A stretch of DNA of 64,000 bases. Source: Sinotaia quadrata (lineage: Eukaryota; Mollusca; Gastropoda; Architaenioglossa; Viviparidae). Location of the stretch: the NCBI GenBank assembly GCA_028829895.1, contig CM054182.1, positions 7,595,001-7,659,000 on the forward strand, in the 5' to 3' direction. The notes beneath the pieces were generated by a model that did not search any database, had not been told where the DNA came from, and saw nothing but the letters and a program-made list of their open reading frames with translations. Shown here one piece after another: positions 34,548 to 45,926 of the stretch (the stretch's first letter is position 1; each line of letters starts with the position of its first letter). A program made the position numbers and the translations under genes.

Positions 34548-36191
34548 TGTGATACCAACGCCACTTAGTTACTGGTTATTTATTTTTATTATTTATTAAT
34601 CATCCATAACTAATTACAAGTGATGAGAATCTTAATTTATGTTATTAATAATTCTCCAGCAGACACTACTCGTCTCTCTCACTTGGCGAATATGCGGGCG
34701 CTGTAAATGTTTTCTCTTCTCCACAAAATTAAAGACAAACATTAACCAACACACAATATTCCTTAGGTGGAAAACTTTTTACTAAAAGAGAAGACAAATC
34801 CGTCTTTAATTCATAGTCAGTGAGCCCTCATCCATCCACTTTCTTCTCCAACATAAGGTTATCAATGAGCATGAAGGTAAATAAATGTATTAAATCATCA
34901 ATCAAATATACATATAACAAATACAATGAAAAAGATTACTTGACATCAATATTTCCATGAAACCATGTTCGAATAATTTTAATATCTATATAGTCTTGTA
35001 TCTTAAACACAATTCAACAAATAAGTGTCAATACAAATCACAGGATAGTTCTTATCAGAGAATAGAAATGGAGTTATTAGAGATAGGCAATAATAGTACC
35101 TAGATTGTCAAGGCAAATCCACAATAGACTTTTCAGGCACTTTTCATAACAAAGTCATGTTCATTGTTTATGTTATTAATGTCCATTCCGTGTGTTTCCC
35201 TTCTCATGTTGTAGAAAACTAATTAGCCATTATTCTCTCAATGCCATCTGGTGTTCTGCCATATTAGTTCCCTCAGAACAACAATTATAGCAATTTCCAG
35301 TGCTTTCCTGTTTTCAGTAATTGCTCGATGTAGTCAGAATACTTTGCCAACATACATCAACTGAGTGAAGTATATTCCTTACACTTACACACTGCAGTAG
35401 ATACTTCTCACATCTACCATGGTCATATCAATTTATAATCAGTAAACCTGGAGATTCAGGTAAAACAAGAAAAGGCTGTTAATTCCCTGTAAAATAAAAT
35501 CAGGGAACAAAAATTCTATATTTCCAGTTTATTTAACTCCATTCTCTCTTACATTCTACTCTCAACTTACAGTTTCCCGCAACAGGATTCATTAGACCGG
35601 TATATGCACACAGCATAATAAATAGAATATCATTTTTCTGAGCATAATAAATAGAATATCATTTTTCTGAGCATATTCACTAGAAAAAGTGTCAAGAGTT
35701 TAGCATACTATATACTAGAATCTTAGTTCAAACATTTATAAAAATAATATTCTACTGACATAAGATATCTCTAGGTAAAACAAAAGCAAAACATATCACT
35801 AGAAAAATGCATGATGTCCATTCTCTTTCAATCAGTCAGTTAACTCACCATTAAGCTTATAGTAGCCTTTCATGACTGGATTTCTTGCTACTCCAAATTC
35901 AAGTGATTAGGCAATAGAATTCTCTACAGCAGGTAAACTTTTGATCTCAGCCCATTGGTTGGTCTCATTCCCGTAAATCTGAACCATTGGATAATAAAAA
36001 CTACTCATCTAGTTCGAAGTGGCTTGGATTGCATCAGCAAATTCTAGCATATTCTCAACTCGAGTTGTTTGCTCCAACTCATATAAAAATAGCATCGCAA
36101 GGAGTGCCCAAGGTCTTATTACTTTGACAATTTAACAATGTATATAACAATTTAGTTTAGAAATAGGGATAGGCAAATTTACCCTGCCGCA
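34548..36191. mobile_element. Probable solo LTR, 1644 bp
   Basis: A block of non-repetitive sequence splits the TAC-rich array. It starts TGTGATACC, ends CCGCA (the TG...CA hallmark of LTRs) and is flanked by 5-bp sequences matching at four of five positions. It has no long open frame, as expected of a solo LTR left by recombination. Inside, a 29-bp segment (AGCATAATAAATAGAATATC core) is duplicated at about 35608-35668, and TATAAAAATAG lies near 36083. Orientation and family are unknown. It does not resemble the LTR-like block at 54539. Confidence 0.5.
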
Positions 36192-36815
36192 CACTCTAAC
36201 TATTACTACTAAACTTTATACTACCACTACTACTATTCCTGCTCCTACTACTCCAACCACCCCTACTACTACTATTATTCCTGCTCCTACTACTCCAACT
36301 ACCCCTACTACTACTATTATTCCTGCTCCTACTACTCCAACCACCCCTACTACTACTATTATTCCTGCTCCTACTACTCTAACCACCCCTACCACAACTA
36401 TCTTTTATACTTCTATGACTCCAACTTCTCCTACTACTATTACTCTTTATAATTCTACTACTCCGACCACTCCTACTACTATTTATACTTCTTCTACTCC
36501 AATCACTTTTACTACTATAAGTTCTACTACTCCAGCCATATTTATTCCAACTGCTCCAACCACTCCTATTACTCCTCTTCCTCCTTATACTCCAACCAAT
36601 CCATCTTCTACTAAGTCTCCTACTTTTGCTACTCTAAATGCTCCTATTACTACTATTTCCAATACTTCCTGCTACTCCATCTACTGATATTAGTAGTATA
36701 ACTCATATTCCTACTACTACTAATGCTATTCCTTCAACTCCTAATGACGCTAATACTGCTATTACTACTACTTTTACTACTTCTCCAACTACTGGTACTA
36801 CTATCACTACTTCAC
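36192..36815. repeat. TAC/ACT-rich degenerate repeat, right part
   Basis: Continuation of the array at 34112. At about 36235-36400 a 45-bp sub-unit (ATTATTCCTGCTCCTACTAC core) is repeated about four times. Thr/Pro-rich frames such as 36415-36687 are by-products. Confidence 0.9.
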
Positions 36816-36983
36816 AAAACACACATACGAAAAACCAATGGAACAAATTATTTATTTTTTAAAAAGGTATAATACCATAATATCTCTTTCGGAAAAGATC
36901 CTAGAAGGCAATAGCATCGAAGGGCAACATAATAGCGGTTAAGGCTTATACGTCACGACCATTTCTAAACTGATGATGATGAG

Positions 36984-37020
36984 TGTAGGGGGCGCTTCCG
37001 GCTTCCGCCGCTTTCGCGCT
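36984..37020 (+). repeat. 37-bp GC-rich dispersed motif, copy 3
   Basis: TGTAGGGGGCGCTTCCGGCT then TCCGCCGCTTTCGCGCT. It lies about 100 bp outside the left inverted subterminal repeat of the Harbinger-like element at 37127 and may mark an adjoining element. Confidence 0.8.
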
Positions 37021-37200
37021 TTTCTAAACTGGAAAGAGTTCTGGGCTAGGTTTCACGACAGCCGCCCAACTTAGAGCGGAGCTTTCCCGAAAAGCGCGCT
37101 AGTTCCAAACTACTTAGTTGTCACTTCTAGGTAGCGTTTCACGACAGCCAACTAGAAGCGCACTAAGTAGTTGCCAACTAGAAGCGTCACATGACTTGTT

Positions 37201-37209
37201 TATAAATAG
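37201..37209 (+). promoter_or_regulatory. TATA-box-like sequence before the Myb/SANT ORF
   Basis: TATAAATAG lies 35 bp upstream of the ATG at 37236, so any start site it set would give a very short leader. The ATG context (ACAATGG) fits strong initiation. Only sequence position supports this. Confidence 0.35.
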
Positions 37210-37472
37210 ATCTATCCCACAATTCAATTTTAACAATGGATGCCGAGCATGGAAATCGTTGTGCACATAATGATAATTTCACGCATTCAGAGATCGTTGC
37301 TTTAATAGAGGCATACGAATACAGAAAAAAACATCCTACAATCACGACTAAAGAGCTCAGTCACAAACAAATACAAAAAGAATGCGTGGGCTGCTGTGCT
37401 CATGTCAGTGAATGCATTTTTTACCATTCATCGGTTAGCAGACGAACTTCGCTGTAAATGGTCTACTCTAAA

Positions 37473-37480
37473 CTCTAAAC
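37473..37480. repeat. hAT target-site duplication, left (CTCTAAAC)
   Basis: CTCTAAAC before the element is repeated exactly at 38297-38304 after it. Eight bases is the standard hAT duplication length. Confidence 0.9.
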
Positions 37481-38296
37481 CAGGGGTGCACAAACTCCGG
37501 CCCGCGGGCCATATCCGGCCCGCGAAGAGTTGCCGAGTGGCCCGCCATGTCAAACGAAAAAATCAAATGTTTACTCATACACTGAGTGATTTGAAACAAA
37601 GCAGCACCTCCTGACCCATTTTTCCAGGCGCTCCGCGCAGATGATGTCTGCCCGCTGACATAACACTCACAGAGGCAAGAGAAAAAAGCTATACCAAGAT
37701 TGGCAGCAAACCCCACACATATATGCTTGCCCCTTCCTGTAATATGGTTGGTCAGTAGCTGTTATGCCTTAGTGTCCTATCTACCACATTCTGTTGTTTA
37801 TTTTGATTGTATTTTTGTGACAAAATGGCAGCTAATCGTAAAAGAAAAGTTGACAAGGAAAACCGGCAGTTTAATGATGACTGGATAATGCACTTGTCCA
37901 CACCAGCATACTTGGCAGCACATACTGCTGCAAACAGGCTTTCTCACAGATGAAACTGAACAAAAGCAACACCTGCAGTCAGCTGACTGATGATAATCTG
38001 GAAGCAATTTTGCATCTTTCAACGTCAAACATCAAGCCTGACATTTTGAAGCTTGCAGATGACATGCAGCACTATCCATCACACTGACTTTGTGAAAGTT
38101 GACGTATCATAACATTTTTAGAATGAGTCTTAGTATACAACTTCTTTGTCATAATTATAGTCTTAATCATAATTTGTGTGTTCTTAGATGTAATGTTGCT
38201 TATATGGGACGATTTTGATCTTCACTTTTTTGTGGCCCCCGACGGTTTCGACAAGTCAGATTTTGGCCCCCGACTCAAAAAGTTTGTGCACCACTG
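37481..38296 (+). mobile_element. hAT (Charlie-like) element remnant, 816 bp
   Basis: The ends are CAGGGGTGCACAAACT and AGTTTGTGCACCACTG, inverted repeats matching at 15 of 16 bases, flanked by a perfect 8-bp duplication CTCTAAAC. The left end continues with CCGGCCCGCGGGCCATATCC, a GC-rich subterminal block typical of hAT-Charlie relatives. Inside are two short pieces of a transposase related to the GTF2IRD2/EPM2AIP1-type hAT proteins, with the middle of the gene missing. The copy is therefore an internally deleted, non-autonomous element. It sits within the Myb/SANT ORF and is younger than it. Confidence 0.9.
37825..38087 (+). pseudogene. hAT transposase remnant (N- and C-terminal ends only)
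   Basis: An ATG at 37825 starts MAANRKRKVDKENRQFNDDW, resembling the N-terminus of hAT proteins of the GTF2IRD2 type, and stops after about 40 codons. At 37938-38087 another frame reads AFSQMKLNKS, then SQLTDDNLEAILHLSTS, and ends HYPSH-stop, matching the extreme C-terminus (end of the dimerisation region) of the same family. The catalytic core (DDE residues) and most of the roughly 600-residue protein are absent. The junction lies near 37885-37937, and the two parts are out of frame. Confidence 0.8.
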
Positions 38297-38349
38297 CTCT
38301 AAACTAACAAGCGAAGCAAAAAGTGATCTTGCTAAAAAGAAAATACCCT

Positions 38350-38784
38350 AAGACTGGTGGAGAACTCATGTATATTTTTATTCACATTATCAGAAATAAA
38401 AGTGCAATATTCTATTCTCAAAACTATAAACACTAAATCAGTTGTTTGAGGAATAAACTATAATAATTTGTTTAATATTGGATAACCTGTCATTATTTTG
38501 ACATAAATATTCCTTGTACAAGAAATGAATTAAACATTTGTATAGAAATTATACAAATTGCAGTTTTAGTCATAAATTATATTTTCTAATTTTTTTTTAT
38601 TAACTGTTTCAATACTTATTTATTTTAGTTCTCATGTTCATTAAACAATAACTATCATATCTCAAAAATACCTTTGAATGTATGTGATAAATGCAACAGT
38701 AAATAAACATGCAAACTGAAAACAAAGAATAAAGACTCAAGTTTGTATAATTTATTTTTTCTTAATAATTATTTTAATCAATTC
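38350..38784. other. AT-rich interior of the Harbinger-like element
   Basis: No open frame or repeat recognised. Confidence 0.45.
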
Positions 38785-38790
38785 ACATTT

Positions 38791-39100
38791 AGGCATAAGT
38801 CACCATCATAATAATATTTAAATGTCTATAAAAATTATGTGTTTAATATGACATGAGTCACCATCATGATAATATTTAAATGTCTATTACTCTATATGTG
38901 TTAAATATGACATGAGTCACCATCATGATAATATTTAAATATCTATATGTGTTAAATTTGACATGAGTCACTATCATAATAATATTTAAATGTCTATATG
39001 TGTTAAATATGACATGAGTCACCATCATGATAATATTTAAATGACTATATGTATTAAATATGACATGAGTCACCATCATATTAATATTCAAATGCCTAGA
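38791..39100. repeat. About 52-60 bp minisatellite, 6 copies
   Basis: Units with GACATGAGTCACCATCATGA then TAATATTTAAATGTCTATA. They lie inside the proposed transposon, where subterminal or internal tandem repeats are common in non-autonomous elements. Confidence 0.9.
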
Positions 39101-40265
39101 TCTTTTTGTAAATACTAACTGAATTCGCAATTTATTTCTCTATCCAGCAGTTGCCAGTGTTAAGTCACATTTTATATTCATCTATATGAATTTTTCCCAT
39201 CAGGCAGTGTATACATACACTGTTATTGTTAATGTAAAAGTTAAATATATTTGTAACAACAATGAAATAAATGTAAATACTTTGAAAATACAAAAACTGT
39301 ATTTTTCAGAAAACCAAAACAAAGCTTTTCACCTTTTGAAGATTTACACATAATTCTACTTCTTATTATATTAACTTATACTAATGCATTATTACTATGT
39401 AATGTTTACATAATATATGGCCATTCTTTTTTTAATTAAAAAATAATCATTAGTTGTAATGTTACAGCTAGATAAACATATGTCAGTTTGACAGATGATG
39501 AGTAGCACTGAAAGTTTACTGTATATATTTTTAATGAAAAACAGTGAAAATTAAAAAAAAAAAATTAAAATGCCGCCACGTTTTTAGCCTTTATATTATA
39601 ACAATATTATAAAATAGAATATATATTTTTCTTTTATTTTCAAAACTCTAACAGTATAATTATGAAATAACTGTACATTTTATTATAATATTACATATGA
39701 TCAAATATTACTTTCACTAATATAATTTGGATTAAAATAAACTTAATGCCAATTAAAATTGATATATTATTATTAATACTTTAATAGTCCACTAATGAAA
39801 ATTTCCAGTTATATGATAAAACAATCATTTTTTGTTTTTATCTGTGGCTTTAGAGAGTTTTAAGTTGCATTATAATGAATATACAGATAAATAAAATTAA
39901 GGAAAGATATAAATCATTCTTGAGATTAATGGATTTAGTGGAAACAGAATTGCAAAATTAATTTACTCCTTTCCTTTCACATATGATTGCATAAAAACTA
40001 CACACATTTACATTAAAATAAAATATTTAGAAATGGGTGGTAGAAATAAAATATATGTTCATAGTGATTCATAAATGTTTCTGAGAATATTAAACTATAT
40101 ACGATCCCGTGACGGACGATTTCTTCTTTGCCTACGTCTGTGATAGAATTGATGCACGCGTGACGCCTATTTGTTTGTACCTTAGGTCGCTGCTAGCGAA
40201 AGTTAGAGCTGGTAGGAGCTGCTCCAGTAGTTCCGACCTAATTTAGGCCGCGCGCGCCCAAGTTT
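39101..40265. other. Very AT-rich sequence, no gene seen
   Basis: No coding remnant of a transposase was recognised. From about 40100 the base composition turns GC-richer as the right inverted end begins. Confidence 0.45.
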
Positions 40266-40349
40266 GCAGTCGTGAAACACTACCTAGCGCTTAGAAGGAA
40301 ACTAAGCTAGTTGCCACCCAAGTTAGGTCGAAAACCGCGCTAGTTGGGG

Positions 40350-42020
40350 CTTTTGTAGTTGTTATCTTGTCGAACGACCGCTTCCCATTTGTCTCCCTTT
40401 GCATATGTTTTGTTACTGCTGAAACGTGACGAAAATTGAGATCGACGAGGCACACGCTTTGTCGACCGTGACATGCTACACTGAAATGATTTCACTGGTG
40501 TGACGTCAGTTCACACATATGTCCAGAATGATCTCTAGTATATTATATTAAATCTTGTTACAGGGAAAGGATAAAGTCACTCGCTAATGTTAAGAGTATA
40601 TTACATTAAATTTTATTGCAACGTAATATATTCGCTAAGGGTATATTACATTAAATCTTGTAAAACTGGCAAAAGAAAGTCACTCATTAATGTTGCCACA
40701 CATCCAACAGTTAGCAAGACAAACACTGTTGCAAAAAAGAGCAGTTTAGAAAATTGCGCAACCTGAAAAACTGAGCTATTGCAATGGAATTTTGTATTGA
40801 TTTTATTCTTTTAATGAAACTTGAAAATATTTTATATTTTTTATATTTATAAATATTGATTAATGATGACATGCCCGCTAGAGCAAAATATTTTGTTTAT
40901 TCGAGTGTGCGTGCGCGCGCGAATGTGTGTATGTGTTGTGTGTGTATATACAAAGTTTGTTGCGTGTCTCACTCTTGCTTCTGACTGACTTTAAATAGAA
41001 AGAATTTTTTAAAATTCTAATTCTCAATCAGAGCGAGAAACTCCAGACGTTATTAAAGTTACATCAAATCATATTTTGGACTATTTTAAGTAAGAGATTT
41101 CCAAACCATACTGGAATCTGACAGTTCCCAAACGACTGCTAAATTCATTGTGATAAATCATACTGACATTGTGTCCACTTAGTCGACAATTAGGTTTCGA
41201 GTTTAGACATCAGAGCTTGCTAAACAGTTATAATTAAGATCAAAGATACTATTGTGTGTGTCATGACAGGCAAATTAATGCAATTTGTAAGAATTGAGCC
41301 CCATGTTTTCATTACGAACGACAACTTTCTTATAATGCAAGGTGGCGTTAACGATCAATAATCCAATTTCGAACGAAATCAAAAGATAATAATCTCTTAC
41401 TAATATTCCCCAGCTGCCCTGCAAAGTTTATAATATATGTACGTGTATTGGAGAGTTTACCTGTCCATCATACTGAAACGAAACTTCAATTTTAATATAA
41501 TAGATGTCGCTGCTGTTCGATGAGTTGCAGCTGGTCACGTGTCTTTAAAGGGAACGGATGAGGCGTCCCCAAAACATGGTGTGGTAATGAAAACAGGAGA
41601 AAGTATAAGGTCAGTGTGCCAAGCAGCGCTGACGGGGGAAATATCGATCCACTGAATGCTCGCGAATGCAGGGTTGTAATCAGTTACTGCAGGTGTCGTT
41701 TGGTGTGAGAGCTACACGAGCAGCACTGTTGTTGGTTTTGTTTGTTTGCCTATTTGCCTGCTTTTAATATTGTATTTCTTCGTCGTTTTCTTTTGCATAT
41801 CTTTGCATTTCAAATTGAATAATAATAATAATAATGAAGGAGAAGACTCAGCCAATATATTGAGAAATAGAGTTTACGTTAATCAATTAATAATTACATC
41901 TTACATCATGTATAATTTAGGTGGTGTATTTTCGAAGTATTTGCTAGATGATGACCAAACACGATAACATTGCTAAAAGTGTTAGACTGGTTCGGGTCAT
42001 TGATGGTTATTATTGTTAGT
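40350..42020. other. Non-coding spacer
   Basis: No array or recognised coding sequence. The stretch 41500-41720 is GC-richer (CACGTG-like CACGTGTC at 41536, short frames), but no exon limits could be set. Confidence 0.4.
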
Positions 42021-42150
42021 CTGGTTCTAGTCGCTCTCGGCCAGTAATGGTTCTAGTCGCTCTCTGCCAGTAATGGTTTTAGCCGCTCATGGCCAGTAAT
42101 GGTTCTTTTTAGTCGCTCTCTGCCAGTAATGGTTCTAGTCGCTCTCGGCC
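42021..42150. repeat. About 26-29 bp tandem repeat, about 5 copies
   Basis: Units of GGTTCTAGTCGCTCTCGGCC plus AGTAAT, with small substitutions and one 3-bp insertion. Confidence 0.9.
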
Positions 42151-42616
42151 CTTTAGATCGCTTATAGTCACACATCACTGTTTCTACTGGCTGTTCTTAC
42201 CGTTAGATTGGTGTCTGTTCCCTTATCGCCAAATTTTCTGTCCAGTCTTACGTTCCTGACACTCATTGCCAGTTATTTTCTCTTAGTCTGGTTCATTTCG
42301 CACTTCCCCATTTCTGAATAATATTAGTGTCAAGTGAAAATCATGACATTATTTAAATTTAGGCTTTTATTTGAGGTTTCCATGACCATTGGTCATATTG
42401 AATGCTTTTTCTTCTCCCCGCCTCCTCTCCATCCACCGACGCTTTGTGCCAGAGGCCGACTACACACGTTGACACAATTAGTGTCTGGCGCTTCTCACAG
42501 GAAACATTCCGCATTCTTGTCTTTGTCTAGCCCAAGCAGCAACACAAATAATTTTCTTGTGTCCAGCACTTTACCCACAATGATGATGACGCCATTCGAC
42601 ACACAGACCATACATG
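42151..42616. other. Non-coding spacer
   Basis: A plus frame at 42334-42636 (100 codons) runs into the next minisatellite. Its product is unrecognised and low-complexity in places. Confidence 0.4.
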
Positions 42617-43147
42617 GCATCATAGCAAAACGGTAAGGAATGCATCATAGCAAAACAGTAAGGAATGCATCATAGCAAAACAGTAAGGAATGCATCATAG
42701 CAAAACAGTAAGGAATGCATCAAAGCAAAACAGTAAGGAATGCATCAAAGCAAAATAGTAAGGAATGCATCAAAGCAAAACAGCAAAGAATGCATTAAAG
42801 CAAAACAGTAAAGAATGCATTAAAGCAAAACAGTAAGGAATGCATCAAAGCAAAACAGTAAGGAATGCATTAAAGCAAAACAGTAAGGAATGCATCATAA
42901 CAAAACAGTAAGGAATGCATCATAACAAAACAGTAAGGAATGCATCATAACAAAACAGTAAGGAATGCATCATAACAAAACAGTAAGGAATGCATCATAA
43001 CAAAACAGTAAGGAATGCATCATAACAAAACAGTAAGGAATGCATCAAAACAAAACAGTAAGGAATGCATCATAACAAAACAGTAAGGAATGCATCAAAG
43101 CAAAACAGTAAGGAATGCATCAAAGCAAAACAGTAAGGAATGCATCA
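42617..43147. repeat. 25-bp minisatellite, 21 copies
   Basis: Unit AGCAAAACAGTAAGGAATGC then ATCAT. Variant units (ATCATAG, ATCAAAG, ATTAAAG, ATCATAAC) occur in consecutive runs, showing local expansion of each variant. Confidence 0.96.
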
Positions 43148-44243
43148 AGAAAGTAGATAAAACATTAGCAGTGATGTTCACTTGAAACTTGTCCCAAGGC
43201 CTGCTTGCATTTACGATGGCTGAAAGGGTTTATCCGCTTCTTTGTTCGATGGGGTTTTTTTTTTAATTTCTTTTTCCAATTCTATTTATAAAAATAACAA
43301 ACGCGGCCTTCACCTTTCAGTAACTGGAACAACGCTCGCGGAATGAATCCGCAGCGTTAGCACTACCAAATTCAGCGACAGCGACATCGGTCTTCATCAA
43401 GCCTTCCTCCAATCGATAATAAAGTGTCCTCTCTTTTTGAAATTCCTATAAAGCCATAAAAATTATATGCCACGGCGGTCTAAAGAAGATTTCGGGTCGC
43501 TTTTCTTCTAATTTCGCGTTAGAATTATTTATCAGTGAATTGAACTCAACCCTTAGCAGACATGTCAAAATGATCCAGTAACTCTTAGTGCCGTAACTGT
43601 CTAAAAGACGTGCCTAGCACAACAGATTAAAAAAATAACGAAAGTTTCTTCCTTAAGTTAGACTTCTCGACTGAGTTGGCTTTCTAAAAGAGTTGTCTTC
43701 TCGTGGCTTGAACTTCTTAATGAATTGTATTTTCTCGGTGAGTTAGTTATCAATGAATTTTTTTTTTTTGAATGAGTTAGCCGTTTCAAAGAGTTAGTGT
43801 CTCAATGAGTTGGTTTCTCTTAATGTTCTTTGGTAGAATATTTCCCCAAAATTATATCCTACTTCGGGGATTTTTTTGGAGCACCAGTTTCACTTTCTCT
43901 TGATTGACAGAGATGGCTATCGGGGTATATCATTTTCTAAAATGTGTAATTTTGGTAAATATTTTGTAAATAAAGTGGTGGGGTTTTGTAACAGTAGACC
44001 TATGAGAATGTGATATATTTTCGGTGGATCAAGATTTCTCATACACAATGTGCATCAAATTGCCAGGTATAAAAAATAATGCAAGTGTTCTCTACACTCA
44101 CGCTGACAGCAACAAACTAAAACAGACATGCATGTCTCCGAAATGCTGCGATAATAGCAGATTTAGTGAGGGTTGTGATAGGGTTGGAATATTCACCCAA
44201 AATAACGGGCTCCAAATAAATCTTTTAAAAGCTGACTTGTTTA

Positions 44244-44249
<6 letters not shown>
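43148..44249. other. Non-coding spacer
   Basis: Between 43660 and 43830 a loose GAGTTgGtTTTCT-like phrase repeats at about 27-35 bp spacing, probably an old degraded array. No gene recognised. Confidence 0.4.

Positions 44250-44312
<63 letters not shown>
44250..44312. repeat. (CA)n microsatellite
   Basis: About 31 CA units. Confidence 0.97.
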
Positions 44313-44315
<3 letters not shown>

Positions 44316-44708
44316 ACTCACCTCTGTAGAATTAATACGTGCATCTATAATCTTTTTAAATACCCTAGTTTAAGATGCAACTATGTATAGTATAAGGGAG
44401 CTAACTTCAGTCATGCTATGAGATAGCTACTAGAAATTACCTGCATTCCTTTGAATGTTCTCCCCTCTTTGAATCGTCTATGGACAAAATCTTCAAAGAT
44501 GCTCAGTCAAACAGAGAGACCTATACATTACAAGTGAACGGTTCAGCTGTGATTTATAATTAGTGAAAACAATTAATTAAGACAATAAAAAAAAATAGTT
44601 AAACCTCCAATGATAAAATAATTCCTTGAACAAAACTTTCACGAATGGAAAATTGTTTGACCTTTTATAACGTGCCATACCCAAACTCTAAATATAATTA
44701 GTACAAAG

Positions 44709-44798
44709 GATGATGATGATGACGACGATGATGATGGTGATGATGATGACGATGGTGGTGGTGGCAATGATAATTTCGATGACGACGACGACGACGAC
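44709..44798. repeat. (GAT)/(GAC)/(GGT) microsatellite
   Basis: Trinucleotide-rich run, imperfect. It creates His-rich minus frames. Confidence 0.93.
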
Positions 44799-44890
44799 TA
44801 CTTCTTTCCCTCCCTCCACCCCTACCCCTCCCTTCATTCTTTTCTTCCTTCCTGGCCATTTGAAAATGTTTCTTCCTTCCATTCTCCCTC

Positions 44891-45150
44891 CCTTCCCATG
44901 AACGCGACAATGCAACAGAAAGCTGGCCATGTGGCAAAAAACTCCCACGTATTTGATTATAAGTCGCATCGGGTTTTTGATGAGTACCTTAAACACGACA
45001 ATGCAACATAAAACGGGCCATGAAAAAACTCCCACGTGCACGAAGGTCAAGGACACTTTAGCATCGCTCAAAAAAAAAAACTCCCACGTGCTCGAGGGTA
45101 AAGTTGGCCATGTAAAAAGTCCCGTGTGCTCGAAGGTCAAGGACGATTTA
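44891..45150. repeat. Degenerate about 80-bp repeat, 3-4 copies
   Basis: Recurring AACTCCCACGTGCTCGAAGG, GGTCAAGGACxxTTTAGC and CGACAATGCAACAxAAA in roughly the same order. It forms overlapping frames on both strands (44688-45221 minus, 44929-45204 plus) that are not thought to be genes. Confidence 0.75.
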
Positions 45151-45555
45151 GCGTTATACACAGATAGATCTGGAAAACTATGTACATATAAATGGAAAAA
45201 ATAATATAAACCTAAAAACAAGAAGAGGATCTTTGCCTGTTCAAAATACTTGTCACAGATAGATAGGAGAATAGATTGTTATGGATTATTAAGTCAAGGA
45301 AGTGATAGAGAGAAGAATAATATAAACGGTCAAGAATGGTTTTGCTAGCCTGGATTCCTTTAAACGACACCAAATAAAATAATTACCCAGATCTAACTTG
45401 TTTGAAGCTTGACAGGTGTGAAGTGCTTTTGAATATTATTGGCGAGTCCGTTGGATGTACAAATTACTTCTTGTCATTTTTAAAAACTTGATGCATATAT
45501 GTATTTATTATTTATTTGTTGCATTAATTGATTATTTGTTTCATCCCTTGCTATT

Positions 45556-45783
45556 TTGGATGCGATTGCCTTATGGGTGGAGGGTAAAGGTTATCTCGTC
45601 AAGAAGCAGTTGTGGAAGTTTGGGTCTTTAGACAGGGATTCAAAGTTTGTTGGTTGGCGATGTAAATCAACACTTCCATGTGGATTTGAAACCTACTTCA
45701 TTTTCAACAAATACACAAATGATGTCCGATCTGCCTGGTGGAGACACAGACGAACAAAAGGAAACAATTGTAAAAGAGGTTGA
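45556..45783 (+). pseudogene. FLYWCH-like zinc-finger fragment, tentative
   Basis: A plus-strand frame of 75 codons has no ATG near its start. It reads VEGKGYLVKKQLWKFGSLD, then KFVGWRCKSTLPCGFETYFI. The spacing GxGYLV - W/F - WRC - C resembles FLYWCH domains, DNA-binding zinc fingers that also occur in MULE-type transposases. The expected His pair is not clearly placed, though an H lies about 26 residues after the second Cys. It may be a transposon relic, an isolated exon or chance. Confidence 0.25.
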
Positions 45784-45926
45784 CAGAATAACTGATGACG
45801 TTTTGGTAATCATTTCTCTCCCCTGAGTTTAATATACTGGGGATAAATGGCAACATTCTTTACAGTTTCAAAATATTACAAAATAAACACGTTTTGATGA
45901 AATACTGCTTTATTGTAGAGGCTTCC

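Larger units (their letters stand above)
37236..38349 (+). pseudogene. Myb/SANT-like DNA-binding protein, broken
   Basis: From the ATG at 37236 the first frame carries FTHSEIVALIEAYEYRKKHP, the opening helix of Myb/SANT-like (Myb_DNA-bind_5, NAIF1/Harbinger-type) domains. A one-base frameshift near 37378 moves the match to the next frame, which continues with AW..V...VNAFF...RLADELRCKW, the rest of the fold with its Trp/Val/Trp spacing. At 37480 the reading is cut by a hAT element. Directly after it (38305) the same frame resumes with a Lys/Ala-rich tail and stops at TAA around 38347-38349. The protein would bind DNA for transposition or, if domesticated, transcription. Here it is inactive because of the frameshift and insertion. 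Family assignment is by pattern, not by a search. Confidence 0.6.
37127..40287 (+). mobile_element. Candidate Harbinger-like DNA transposon (non-autonomous)
   Basis: The plus strand at 37127-37148 (CTAGGTAGCGTTTCACGACA GC) and the minus strand at 40287-40266 match at 20 of 22 bases in inverted orientation. Similarity extends outward through AACTAxCTTAGTT on both sides. Between them are a TATA box, a Myb/SANT-like ORF and about 1.8 kb of AT-rich sequence without a transposase. PIF/Harbinger elements encode a Myb/SANT-like protein beside a DDE transposase, so this looks like a deleted relic. True outer ends and the target duplication were not found and probably lie up to about 100 bp outside the limits given. 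A hAT element is nested inside. Confidence 0.5.
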
